NCBI GenBank assembly: GCA_029449235.1
Contig: JANATG010000001.1
Location: 3,968,001 to 4,032,000, forward strand
Direction: 5' to 3'
DNA: 64,000 bases
Origin: Linnemannia schmuckeri
Taxonomy: Eukaryota > Mortierellomycota > Mortierellomycetes > Mortierellales > Mortierellaceae
The position numbers and the translations under genes are program-made. The notes beneath the pieces are model-generated. The model was not told the DNA's origin and searched no databases. It saw only the letters and a list, made by a program, of their open reading frames with translations. Every line of letters starts with the position of its first letter. Positions within the stretch are counted from its first letter, which is position 1. This document shows, piece by piece, positions 23,358 to 34,318 of the stretch.

Positions 23358-24905
23358 ATTCCATGGCCCAGTTCTTTACACACCTTTGTTCCCCTCACCC
23401 TGTTTGCAGACAAATTGACCAAGGGAATCACACTGAACACAATCCTTTCCTAGACCTATTGCACTGTACATTCGCGACTTGCCACCAATCTTGTCTCGGT
23501 CGATTCACTTCCACCACTACCATCGTCCAAATTACACAATTATCATTGACACACGTCGCCACCAGCCCATTATTGGCATCGCAACAGCCTCCACTTCACT
23601 GGAAACCCGGCGGTTTCATATTTCAACCCCAAAACTCTCAAGAGCAGACTGTTGGCCTTTGTCAAGAAACTCGAGAATGCGCCCAACCATCTTAAGGACT
23701 GGCAACCAGCTCTAATAGACAGGCCATCAACTTAGTCCATCCGTCACTGTTCCCCTTTATTGCTGGTCGGACTTTCGTGAGCAAGTACGAAGTTATCCCT
23801 GCGTTGGGTCCAATGGGGAAGGCAATACTCTCCGAGTGTGTCCTCGAGTAGGAGGAACCAAGGACGCCCTATTTTACTCGAAAAATTTTCATTGACTGCC
23901 CACCGATTTTCACATCACCCCCAACGGCAGTAATCAAGGCCAAATCGTACATTAAAAGCCTGTATTCGAATGGAGACTCTCGATGCCTTCTGCCCATGTC
24001 CAAGGAAGTTCTAAGAGAAATGAGGGTCTTTGAGCTCAAGAAGAAGAGACTGACCACGAATTCGTATGGATGATACCAAGAAAATTCCTCGGACAAGCAG
24101 AATTTTAGTGATAATGAGATCCATGGTGACTATAATGGCGCCCATGTTCCGCAACCAGCTTCGGTCTCAGCGTACACTTTTCCACCAGAAGTGCCACAAT
24201 ATGACACGTGTGCTGCCTGAAAGGAGAGGCCTCTCCTGGCAATTGTCAAGTTAGCCAATATCGAGCTGACGCCGGACACTTCCAAGTATGAAGGAGGTAC
24301 CTGGCATCTCGAGGGAATGGCAAACGAGAACATTGTGGCTTCATGGATCTAATATTAACATACGGAAAACATTACCGAATTTCGGCTGGTCTTTCGGACA
24401 CAGGTAGCCGAGCCCTAGTATGAGCAGCGGCGCATGTACAGACTCTACAATGGCGATGGAGTGGTTCAACACCTGGATGGGACCAGTACCAAGTAGGATC
24501 GATATATTGTTGGTTCCCTTCTCTACCAACATCAGGTCCACCTACTCGAGCTCCAAGACCCAGCACGGCCTGAGCCAAGAAAGCTCATGATGCTCTTTTT
24601 AGTCAGCCCAGAGAAGGATCTCATTGTGTCGATGACGTTTGTGCTACCCAGCAGGCGGAATGGTACCATGTGATCGGGTTCTTGCAGGGAATCGCGCCGA
24701 GGTTACCGTGGGAGGTTAGGCAAATAATTGCGGACCTGTTGGATAGATCAAAGCTTATGGAGTGGAGGAGGCCAAGAAGCATCACGTGGAGTTGATGAAG
24801 GAATGCAAGTTCGTTATCAAGGCGAACAACGACGAGGTCTTTGCTTGACCCTTCAGTCTCTGCAAACACTGTTTATTTGGAAGGTACACTACCACTCTCT
24901 GAATG
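23358..24905 (+). pseudogene. Decayed DUF4246-family gene
   Basis: Conceptual translation in shifting frames gives a recognisable DUF4246 protein: an N-terminal stretch ending L-K-D-W-Q-P-A-L-I-D, then Y-E-G-G-T-W-H-L-E-G-M-A-N-E-N-I-V-A-S, N-I-T-E-F-R-L-V-F-R-T, and L-L-E-L-Q-D-P-A-R-P-E-P-R-K near the end. DUF4246 proteins are fungal, with a double-stranded beta-helix look and a histidine motif like that of Fe(II)/2-oxoglutarate enzymes; function is not established. In-frame stops include TAG 23849-23851, TGA 24071-24073 and TGA 24218-24220, plus several frameshifts. Introns could explain one or two breaks but not all. It lies just right of the Tigger insertion. Confidence 0.75.
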
Positions 24906-25059
24906 GACTTCAAGGATGCCTACTCTCTTTCCTATGAACAAGTGCATATCATGCATAGCACGAAACACTGTTAATATACTCCTTCAATGTTATAATAATG
25001 AATCTACGGATTGGCATTGGATGTAAACTTGCTACCAGCCTCCAAAAGCTATCCTTTCA

Positions 25060-26230
25060 ACAGTCGAGTCGATCCATGTTCCTCCAGTGTCACAGGTAAC
25101 ATTTGAGAAACGACCCATTGTGCGGTCCTGGATGTAAATTATCCTCCAGCGACTGACCGTCGTCATTACGTTCTGCATCGATATGGCACTTGCCCTTGGC
25201 CAACGTGCTAAAGGTGACTTACTGATCTCGCAAGTACTCATCAGTACAGCTGTCATGCTAGAGCTTCATCTGCAACTATCGGCCAGCCTCTCTGACTATC
25301 TGCTCGACAGGACCATTCAGCCCTCTTCCGCCTGTCTTGCGATCGTAGAACCAGTCGCGATCCAGAAGACGGCCATCATCACTCTTGGCTGCGAGAGGTA
25401 GATAGAGGTGTGAGTGATGGCCACTATCATGAAAGGTGATTGTTGTAGTAACTCCTGGAGAGTTGGCTGCCAGACTGGCTGCAACCTCCTGTCCAACCTT
25501 GTCCTGAATAACCTTTAGACCGAGAATCCTTACCTTAATGTGTTGGATAGTACCCCGATGTGCTGGGAGGCAAGATCTAGCTAGATGTGGTGTGAGTTTG
25601 AATGTTATAGTATCGATTTGAGGGTCTCCTGAGCTCCAGCTGCGAGATTTGAGATGAGCGGTGATCGGCGGCAGCTCAATGCAGGAGAATGTTGGCAGAA
25701 GGGGCTTTTTGATGTACTCGAAAGAGGTTGAAAAACCGACATCGATGCCGCCTTTGATAATGTGAATCGGCGCTGGCTTGGCATCGACCCACCATAGGTG
25801 TTCAGAGAGGTCGAGGAGGAGAAGCGCTCAGAGTGCGGTCCAAAAATGATAAACGGCAAGATGGTCTGGAGGACAAAGACGATGCTGCCATGAGTGCCAA
25901 TGTGTCCTGGGCAAGAAGAGAAACCCCTTCTAAGTCAAAGGCATGTCGTCGGTGTCCCATGACGTTCTCAGTTCTCAGGTCTATGCAATTGATCTTTGCA
26001 ACATCGATGTCGCCTCGCTTGCATTAGCCAGCCAACTGACGCTTGTAAGGTGCTGGAGCTCAAGTCCGCCGCCTTTGGGTGAATTACCGTGGATCCGTGT
26101 GATGTTGAGAGGTATTTTGATGAGAGCTGCGAGATGGACGGCAGCGCGAAGGATCTGCCCGCCACCTTCCGAAGTGGCCCAGTCCAAGACGACTGTGTTG
26201 CTCGTGGTGTGTTCTTCTGGGATCTGATAG
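25060..26230 (-). pseudogene. Decayed RNA 3'-terminal phosphate cyclase gene (RTCA-like)
   Basis: On the minus strand, 26190-26145 reads E-G-G-G-Q-I-L-R-A-A, the nucleotide-binding start of the RTC family. L-I-K-I-P-L-N-I-T-R-I and L-Q-H-L-T follow, where the family has I-R-x-x-R-x-K-P-G-L-x-x-Q-H-L. Further on, around 25210-25255, a shifted frame reads T-D-E-Y-L-R-D-Q and T-F-S-T-L-A, matching the family's C-V-D-E-x-L-Q-D-Q-L motif. The frame between is broken by stops and shifts. RTC enzymes make 2',3'-cyclic phosphate ends on RNA. The active histidine region could not be read. The match is by eye, but three motifs occur in the correct order and spacing. Confidence 0.65.
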
Positions 26231-26559
26231 AGATAAGAAAGAGTAGAGAAAAGAAGTTAGAAAACATAATAGACATTACAAATTGAACCTCAACATACTG
26301 TTTGTTTTTTGTAGATGCGCAAGGTGTGGTTATGAATGACCATTGATCGCGAACGTTGTGTGTTAGAGCATACTGATGTGCCTCATTTATTAAAACAACC
26401 TTTTGTCTTTAATATCCCACTTTTCCCCTTTCTCGCGGCTCACAGAGAAGTACGTTCCATGTGCCCCTCGCTTCAGCTTTCAATATACAAAAATGAGCCA
26501 CAGAGTTTCGCACTTCATTTTTTTTAATGTACACGGTTGGGCGAGCTGGTAAAGATCAG

Positions 26560-27964
26560 TTAGGACCTCTTCTTCAACGCCTCGAAGCGCCGGGTAAGAG
26601 CATCTAAATCCGGGAGACCATCGCTGCCAGTCGAGGGGGGTGATGCAAGCAACGATAAATCGTCGGCTGGACTCTTGCTGGGCTGGGTCGGTGGGGGGAC
26701 AGCTTTGACTGGTACTGCGGGTTTGGAAATCGACTCTGACAAGCTCGAGAGATCGTTAAGTAGATCCATTCTATCATTGTCCTGTTCCACGGGGAGAGCC
26801 TTGGCATTATTTGTAGGCGTAGTTCGTATTAGGATCGCCGACCAAAAAAAAAAATGGCAAATCGCGACAAAAGATGTAAATAGGTCGTACCTTGACGGCT
26901 GACTTTTGTTGTAAGCGAGGACGTCCGGGTTGCTCGATGGAGTGGTTGCTCGGGTCAATGAACTCTCCATCCATGCTCTAAAAAGTGTTTAACAGTATAT
27001 GGAAAGAAGCATGTAATAGTATGTTAACTATGCCCTCCAATTCATATAATACCTCTCAATTGCCATGTACGGACAAAGTGTTTTGCGTCAGATACATACT
27101 CCAATTAGTTGATGGTCCATCTCTGGGTCAGGCGACCAAGCAACTTTAAAGGTCCTTGCAATTTCTTCCAGATACCGGTTCACGAGATAAGGGTCAGGAG
27201 TTTGCACTTTCAGCTTTTGAATAATCTATTCAGTTGGACAAACACGAAGTATATGTAAGTTCTTTACCGCGAAGCATCGTTCTTCTACCTTTGTTTCGTG
27301 GCAAAATAAATATACCGCTGAGAAAGATCCATACCCTTGGGTTGACGGACTCGTCCTTGTTCTCCATGGCGTTGGTCACAAAATCTCGGCCAAACTTGGC
27401 TGCCAGCTGATCCCTGACCAGCAAGAGTTCCTTAACTTCAGAGCGCGGTGCGGCATAGATGACCGTGTTGACAGCTTCCGTAATGGCGGGGTCGCACGTT
27501 CTAGGTGAAGGGTATGACAGCGTCCAGTCAGACATGTCGTCGTTTCACGCGATTTCGGATACCTGGATAGGCTTATGCTTACTTCAATTGTTCCAACAGT
27601 CCGAAGCGCGCCAAAAGCAACTCGCAATAGAGCTCGATAATCTCCAGTGCCTCATTGCTGAAGTCCTCGCGAATAATATGCTCCACCTAGTTTTGAGGGT
27701 TGTCAGCAAAGGATGTCGGGAAGCAGAAAGTCAACTTTCGACGAACATTAAGATGTTTCTTTTGAAACGTTGCAACAGCTGTGTCAGCGGTGTCGGCCAC
27801 ATTGTGCATACCCGAATGCGAGCGCTTTCTTCCTTGCCAATCTCGAGCAATCTTGCGATTTCCTTTCGTTGTTGTTGGGCGAGCATGTTCTTCTTGTTCT
27901 GTAACATCTGAAGTCGGTTGACTGACAGTTTGAGCTGCACCTTTGCGCGAGTAGGGTTGAACAT
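26560..27964 (-). CDS. IST1: ESCRT-III-associated protein IST1
   Basis: Six exons join in phase to 291 aa: 27964-27812, 27686-27583, 27500-27335, 27225-27100, 26977-26891, 26799-26560. The N-terminal Ist1 helical bundle (about 1-190) is clear: N-R-L-Q-M-L-Q-N-K-K, I-A-R-L-L-E-I-G-K-E-E-S-A-R-I-R-V-E-H-I-I-R-E-D, and Y-A-A-P-R-S-E-V-K-E-L. A proline-rich linker leads to a C-terminal MIT-interacting motif, D-L-D-A-L-T-R-R-F-E-A-L-K-K. IST1 binds CHMP1/Did2 and regulates Vps4 in endosomal sorting. The last intron appears to use a CAAG acceptor rather than YAG; this is the only choice that keeps frame and family pattern. Confidence 0.9.
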
Positions 27965-28289
27965 GGTGCAGTAGTTGGGCTATTCCTGGCAGAGGTGAAT
28001 GAAGGAGCGCCTGTCGATGGCCTTTCAAAATAGGTGAGCTTGGTTCAATAGTCTCTCACGTGACTACGACTGACGTCACTTCGTTGCCGCGTAAAAGTGG
28101 TATGTGTACTGCCTTTGCACAGTGATCGCCTCGCCTCTTCTTCTTCCTTTTCTTCTAAATAATTCACATTCCTTCACTCTCCCCCTCGCAACAACACCAT
28201 CGACGCGCTCTTAGTCAACATCCGCTCACCGTCAACCGCCACCAACCACCCCCAATCACTACCAACTATAAACACTCACATACGTACAA
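27965..28289. promoter_or_regulatory. Shared divergent promoter of IST1 and RPN11
   Basis: 325 bp separate the two start codons, which point away from each other. It contains TCACGTGA at 28057-28064 (an E-box palindrome core), then a CT-rich stretch before RPN11. I see no proteasome-control element (GGTGGCAAA) on either strand. Confidence 0.5.
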
Positions 28290-29683
28290 ATGGAGCGACT
28301 TCAGCGCGTCTTTCAGGCTTCCCAAGGCCCCGAGCCTGGGCAGGACAACCCCACAGCTGATAACTCTGAAATGGTTTACATCTCCTCGCTCTCACTCCTC
28401 AAGGTATAAAAAGCCTCCAACTCAGGTCAATAACGCATACAGGTACAAATATGCGCCAAGTCTCTTACAAGTAAAGTAGACAAACAACTAATTCACTTTT
28501 TCCCCCATGTCCAAGTAGATGTTGAAGCACGGTATGTTGACCGTCCCTATGTCGACGTCTGCCAGCGCCGGTGCAATTAAGATACTGGATCAAGTGACCC
28601 TTGCATACTGAACCCTATTCTTTTTTTAAACGCCATTTCTTAGGTCGCGCTGGCGTTCCTATGGAAGTCATGGGCTTGATGTTGGGCGAATTTGTGGACG
28701 ACTACACCGTTCGAGTGATCGATGTCTTTGCTATGCCCCAGAGTGGAACTGGAGTTTCCGTCGAGGCTGTTGACCCTGTTTTCCAGACAAAAATGTTGGA
28801 CATGTTGAAGCAAACCGGAAGGTGTGTGGCCAGGTTTGCGTACTCTTTCTTCATTGAAAAATATCGAAGCACTCTTCTCATATTATCCTTTTTAAAATAA
28901 CTAACTGTCTGTTAATGTGACATCTCTTGCTTTTAGGCCCGAAATGGTTGTTGGATGGTACCACTCACATCCCGGATTTGGATGCTGGCTGTCAAGTGTC
29001 GATGTTAACACCCAGCAGAGTTTTGAACAACTGAACCCCAGAGCCGTTGCTGTTGTAGTGGACCCTATACAGTCCGTCAAAGGCAAAGTTGTCATTGATG
29101 CCTTCCGTCTGATTAACCCCCAGACAGCTGCTGTTGGAAATGAGCCCCGCCAGACCACTTCAAACATTGGACATTTGAACAAGCCCAGCATCCAGGCTTT
29201 GATTCACGGATTGAACCGACATTACTACTCGATCGCCATCAATTATCGAAAGAACGAATTGGAACAAAAGATGTTGCTCAACCTGCACAAGAAGAACTGG
29301 ACCTCGGGATTGACACTCACCAACTTTCACGAGCACACAGAGGATAACGAAAAAGCTGTCAAGGTAAACAACCCTTTCCTTCATTTATCATGCGGCTATG
29401 CCTGTTAACTTTGCGAATTATGCTTCTGATTATTGCCGTATCTAATTGCACAGTCTACCTACCCTCTGAATCTTGTAATAATGACACATAGACTATGTTG
29501 TCGTTGGCAGAGGCGTACAACAAGTCTGTCCAAGAAGAGTACACGTTAACGGCAGAGCAGCTCAAGACTCGCCACGTTGGCAAGGAGGATCCCAAGAGGC
29601 ATTTGGAAGCTAATGTCGAGGAGATCATGTCAAACAATATTGTCGTTGCCCTCGGCACAATGCTGGACTCTGTCAGTTTCTAG
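28290..29683 (+). CDS. RPN11: 26S proteasome deubiquitinase Rpn11 (PSMD14)
   Basis: Exons 28290-28403, 28519-28531, 28644-28821, 28937-29363 and 29492-29683 join in phase to 307 aa, the family's usual length (306-310). The JAMM zinc motif is intact: H-S-H-P-G-F-G-C-W-L-S-S-V-D near residues 110-123. Other landmarks are E-V-M-G-L-M-L-G-E-F-V-D-D-Y (catalytic glutamate) and G-L-N-R-H-Y-Y-S-I. Rpn11 is the lid subunit that removes ubiquitin chains from substrates committed to degradation. The second exon is only 13 nt (M-L-K-H-G), flanked by good splice sites. The 3' end converges with MIC19. Confidence 0.96.
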
Positions 29684-29892
29684 AGTATACCTCAGACATC
29701 AGATCGCCACGGACGGCCCTTCTTATTAAAGATTCTTCCGGTGCAGAAAGTTGTATGTTTGAAAACGTGAAAAGAATGAAAAAATAAACCAACAAGTCTA
29801 TGCATTTTGTCTTTATTGTTGTCAAAGTTTGTGTTGACACAATTACGCCTTCTCTTCGTCGCCCGAGAGGTTGTATGATATCATGTGCAAAT

Positions 29893-30926
29893 TCAAGCGG
29901 TAGCAATGAAGGCCTATTGCAAAGAAAAGTAAACAGCAACTGCACGTCAGTAGGAAAAAAAATGAATTACTTGTTAAGTCCACATAGCATAGAGGAAACA
30001 TAAATAGCAGTAAAAAAAAAAAAAAAAAAAAAAAAAAACATACGTTCTGGGCCTTCTGAACGAGCTCCTTAAACTCCTGGACCTCAGCCCAGCAGTCCAG
30101 CGAGCGGTCCTGGTTTTTTCTGTAGCACTGAACAAGAGCATCCTGGGCCTTGGTGATCTCTTCAGGAAGAACCTTGACTTGTTTTGCGGGAGTCTTCCTC
30201 GCCAAATGTTCCATCTCCTGCTCTGTCACGACGGCGTTGGCGTTTGTGCTGGACTTGTAATTGACAAAGGTTGAGTCGACCGCGGCATCCTTCTCGGCCT
30301 GAATCTTGGCCAACTCGGCTTGGACACGCTGACGGACCTCATTCTCAATATCCTCGTGGTTTCCCGCGCTGCTCTATGAAGAAAAACAAAGTATGCACCG
30401 ATTTACATGTGTTCGCTTTTGTCCTTGGTGTCTTTCTCTTTAGAATGAAGCAATAAGGAAGGACTGAACAAGCTGTACCTGGCTGGCCGAGATCTGATTA
30501 ACGAACGCGGACGAGACCTGAATGAAGAGGTACATGGTATGAAAAGTGAGTAAGATGAAAACGCTTTTCCAATTAGGAAACTGTGCTGTCTCCAACCTTT
30601 GCGATGCCCCCTTCGCAAGCTATAAGAAACACGCTGCTCTTTTCGCCTCCTAATCCTTTTTAAAACAGCTATTCTTTCCTCCTCTCTCGTTGATGTTCGC
30701 GGAGATCACGGGCTCCTGTTCCTGTTCTTGCTCCTGTACTTGCTCCAGTTCCTGTTCCTGTTCCCGAGATGTCAAAAAAGTAAATTCCTCATGACCGGGA
30801 GTACGAAACACAAGTTCCCAAGACATCACTGTTATTGAACGAGCAAATTACCCTGATAGGGACAGGGTCCTCCTCATTGACAAAGACCATGGGGGGTGCG
30901 TCGCCTTTTGACTGTGAAGATCCCAT
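29893..30926 (-). CDS. MIC19: MICOS subunit Mic19 (CHCH-domain protein)
   Basis: Exons 30926-30852, 30517-30479, 30373-30044 and 29913-29893 join in phase to 154 aa. The N-terminus M-G-S-S-Q-S-K is a consensus N-myristoylation site, as in Mic19/CHCHD3. A charged helical middle is followed by a C-terminal CHCH-like segment, A-L-V-Q-C-Y-R-K-N-Q-D-R-S-L-D-C-W, with C-x9-C spacing; only this cysteine pair is visible, as in yeast Mic19. Mic19 belongs to the MICOS complex that shapes crista junctions. The last exon is six codons and stop. Intron 3 carries a long poly(T) on the coding strand. It is divergent from HSP104. Confidence 0.85.
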
Positions 30927-31387
30927 GTTAAAGAGTGGAGAGGTATAAATGTGTGTTGGCCTTGCGAGTCGAGGGAATCGGAACTGGTTCAGTCGGTTGG
31001 TTACTCGACCGATCAATTGCATATCCAGTGACATCACTTGGTCGCGCTGGCTACGATAGGCTACTCCAGTCTAGCCTAATGCACCCAGCACGAGCCAGAT
31101 CAAGCGAGAATGTTCTGACCAAGCCACCCATAAAAAACCATGTCAATGGGTTTTGAATATGCATCCATAAAAAGGAGTCTTCCCTCTCTCCCTCTAGTCT
31201 TCTTTTTTTTTTGCATAACTCAACCCCTATCTACCATTCTTCTTCCTATTGTCTCACCTTTCCCACCAAGACACCAACACACCAAAAAAATCACACTCTT
31301 CTTTTTCTTCTCTTTCTCCTTCTCACTCTCTCCCTCTATAATACATATTTTTTCCACCTCCCACTCAACAGTACAGTAAATAGCACC
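30927..31387. promoter_or_regulatory. Shared divergent promoter of MIC19 and HSP104
   Basis: 461 bp between divergent start codons. It holds a heat-shock-element-like site at 31107-31116 and an extended CT-rich tract (about 31180-31375) just upstream of HSP104, as in many fungal promoters. Confidence 0.55.
31107..31116 (+). promoter_or_regulatory. Heat-shock-element-like site AGAATGTTCT
   Basis: A perfect nGAAnnTTCn inverted pentamer pair with a partial third unit (TGAC). It lies 272 bp upstream of the HSP104 start, as expected for Hsf1 control of this gene. Two units are fewer than a canonical trimer. Confidence 0.5.
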
Positions 31388-34318
31388 ATGAATAACTTCC
31401 AGTTCACAGAAAAGACCGAAAAAACCATTGGCCAGGCCCAAGAGCTTGCCCGAGAGTTCTCCAACTCACAGATCACACCCACTCACTTTGTCAACGCTAT
31501 GATGGACGAGACAGAGGAAGGGCCAGGCTCCTCACTCCTCAAATCAATCCTCAATAAGGCTGGCGCCATCCCTGAGGAGATCGAGCGCGCCTTCAAGAAG
31601 CTGCTTGTCCGTCTGCCTACGCAAAACCCCGCCCCAATCGACATCTCCTTCTCGCCCCAGGCCGTACAAGTCCTCCGCAAGGCACAGGAGCATCAGAAGA
31701 AACAAAAGGACTCGTTTATCTCTGTCGACCACGTTATCCTCGCACTGATGGATGACGCACCCACGTGGAAGATCTTTACCGATAATGGTATCACTAAAAC
31801 TGCGTTTGAGAATGCGATTTCCCAAATTCGCGGCAACCGCAAGGTCGAGAGCAAGAACGCCGAGGCTGGATACGAAGCCCTGTCCAAGTATGCGATCGAC
31901 ATGGTGGCATTGGCGGAGCAGGACAAGCTCGACCCCGTCATTGGACGAGATGACGAGATCAGGAGAGTCATTCGTGTACTCTCTAGACGTACTAAGAACA
32001 ATCCCGTCTTGATTGGGTAAGCAACTCTACTTGTTTTTTACATGTATCCAGTCTGCTGCGATTACATGCACTTGTTGCTGCCGTGGCTGTATTTTTCTGC
32101 CATGGTCAGTCCATCCTTCCCTCGTCATCCACGGGGAAGAAAAAAAAAGCGTCACAGAGAAAAAAAGGCTACGAAAAAAATCGAGAGCCCACGCTGGCAT
32201 TGGACATTATGCACATGGTCCACTAACTCTTATTTTTTGTTATTACAATCTTTTCGGTCATCTTCTAGTGAACCTGGTGTCGGTAAGACCGCCGTTGTTG
32301 AAGGACTGGCCCAGCGTATCGTCCGCAAAGACGTACCCGTCAGTCTCCAGTGCAGACTCTTCTCCCTCGACATGGGTGCCCTCATCGCAGGCGCAAAGTA
32401 CCGCGGAGAGTTTGAGGAGCGTCTCAAGGCCGTCCTTAAAGAGGTCAAGGAATCAGAACAAGGCATCATCCTCTTCATTGATGAGATTCACCTCGTCCTC
32501 GGCGCAGGCAAGACCGACGGTGCCATGGATGCTGCCAACCTTCTCAAGCCTATGCTCGCTCGTGGCGAGCTCCGATGCATCGGTGCAACCACCCTGGATG
32601 AATACCGCCAGCATGTCGAAAAGGACCCCGCCTTTGAGCGTCGATTCCAGCAGGTCTTTGTCGGTGAGCCGTCTTTGAGTGACACTATCAGTATTTTGCG
32701 CGGTCTCAAGGAGCGCTACGAAGTCCATCACGGAGTCAAGGTTGCTGATGCAGCTCTCGTCACCGCAGCGACCTTGGCCCATCGATACATCACCAATCGT
32801 TTCCTGCCCGACAAGGCTATTGATCTTATGGACGAGGCTTGTGCTAACACCCGTGTCCAGCTCGACTCTCAGCCTGAGTTGATCGACCAGCTCGAGCGAC
32901 GTCACTTGCAGCTGGAGGTAGAAGCAACGGCCTTAGGCAAGGAAAAAGACCCGGCCTCACAGCAACGTCTAATCAAGGTTCGCGAGGAAATGTCCCGCAT
33001 CTCGGAGGAACTCAAGCCATTGAAGCTCAAGTACGAGCTCGACAAGGGTCGCATCAACGAGGTCCGCGATCTGAACCAGAAGCTGCAGGATCTCAAGAAC
33101 AAGGCAGAGGAGGCCGAGCGACACTACGATTTGGCCAAAGCTGCCGACATCCGATACTACGCAATCCCGGACCTGGAAAAGAAGATTGCCACGGTTACAG
33201 CAGAGAGGGCTCGTCAGGAGGCGGAGCAGTTGTTGGCTGCCGCAAACGGAACCAAGGTCGAAAGCGGTGAGCTGGTAACCGAGGTAGTTGGTCCCGAGCA
33301 GATCACGGAGGTCGTCTCACGTTGGACCGGCATCCCCGTCCAGAGATTGAACAAGTCTCAAGTCGAACGGTTGCTCCAGCTGGGCGATCGACTCAAGGAG
33401 CGTGTCGTTGGTCAAGAAGCTGCCGTCGAGGCCGTTGCGGAAGCTGTACTGCGCTCCCGCGCTGGTATGGCCAAGGAGCACGCCCCCTTGGGTTCCTTTA
33501 TGTTTCTGGGACCCACTGGTGTCGGTAAGACTGAGCTGGCCAAGGCCCTGGCCCACGAACTCTTTGACGATGAGAACATGATGGTCCGCATTGATATGTC
33601 CGAGTACATGGAGTCACATTCAGTTGCTCGGCTAATCGGTGCACCCCCCGGATATGTTGGACACGACGAAGGCGGCCAGTTGACGGAGGCAATTCGCCGT
33701 CGTCCCTACAGCGTGGTCTTGTTTGATGAAATCGAGAAGGCTGATATCAAGGTCTTAAACGTTCTCCTGCAAGTTCTGGACGACGGTCGCCTGACGGACT
33801 CGAAGGGCCGCGTCGTTGACTTTTCCAACACGGTCATCATCATGACTTCGAACGTGGGCTATATGCATCTCCAAGATGCTGGCAACGCAGGCATTACCGA
33901 ACAGGCACGAGAGGCGGTGATGCGCGATGTCCGAGCACACTTCCGGCCCGAGTTCCTGAACCGCCTGGACGACTTGATCGTGTTTGCTCCTTTGGGTACA
34001 GACAACCTTGGCAAGATTATCAGGAACCAGCTGGCAGTGATTGGCAAGCGATTGGAGTCGAAGAACATTACATTACACATCACGGATGGCGCTTGCCAGA
34101 AGGTGCTCAACGAAGCGTTCGATCCTCGGTATGGTGGTCGTCCATTGAAGCGGTTCTTGGAGAAGCAGGTGGTGACGAAGGTGTCCAGACTGTTGCTGAC
34201 GGGCGAGTTGACGGAGTACCAAAGCGTTCTTGTGGATGTGGACTCTCGTGGCGAGCTGGTTTTCAATGTCAGCAAAGCAGGAGGGGTAAACGAAGGCGAT
34301 GCGATGAATCTGGACTGA
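31388..34318 (+). CDS. HSP104: Hsp104/ClpB-type AAA+ protein disaggregase
   Basis: Exons 31388-32016 and 32269-34318 join in phase (GG|T) to 892 aa; yeast Hsp104 is 908. An N-terminal Clp domain (1-150) is followed by NBD1 with G-E-P-G-V-G-K-T near 210 and L-F-I-D-E-I-H near 277. A coiled-coil middle domain (~400-530) leads to NBD2 with G-P-T-G-V-G-K-T near 624, Y-V-G-H-D-E-G-G pore loop and F-R-P-E-F-L-N-R-L-D-D sensor. No mitochondrial presequence is visible, so it is the cytosolic/nuclear form (Hsp104, not Hsp78). It resolves aggregates with Hsp70/40. The extreme C-terminus G-D-A-M-N-L-D differs from the yeast D-D-L-D tail. The intron interrupts the Walker A motif. Confidence 0.95.

Noticed and set aside
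31697..32016. Heat-shock-like or other regulatory motifs inside HSP104 coding sequence
   Set aside because: Short motifs occur by chance in coding DNA; only the intergenic site was kept.
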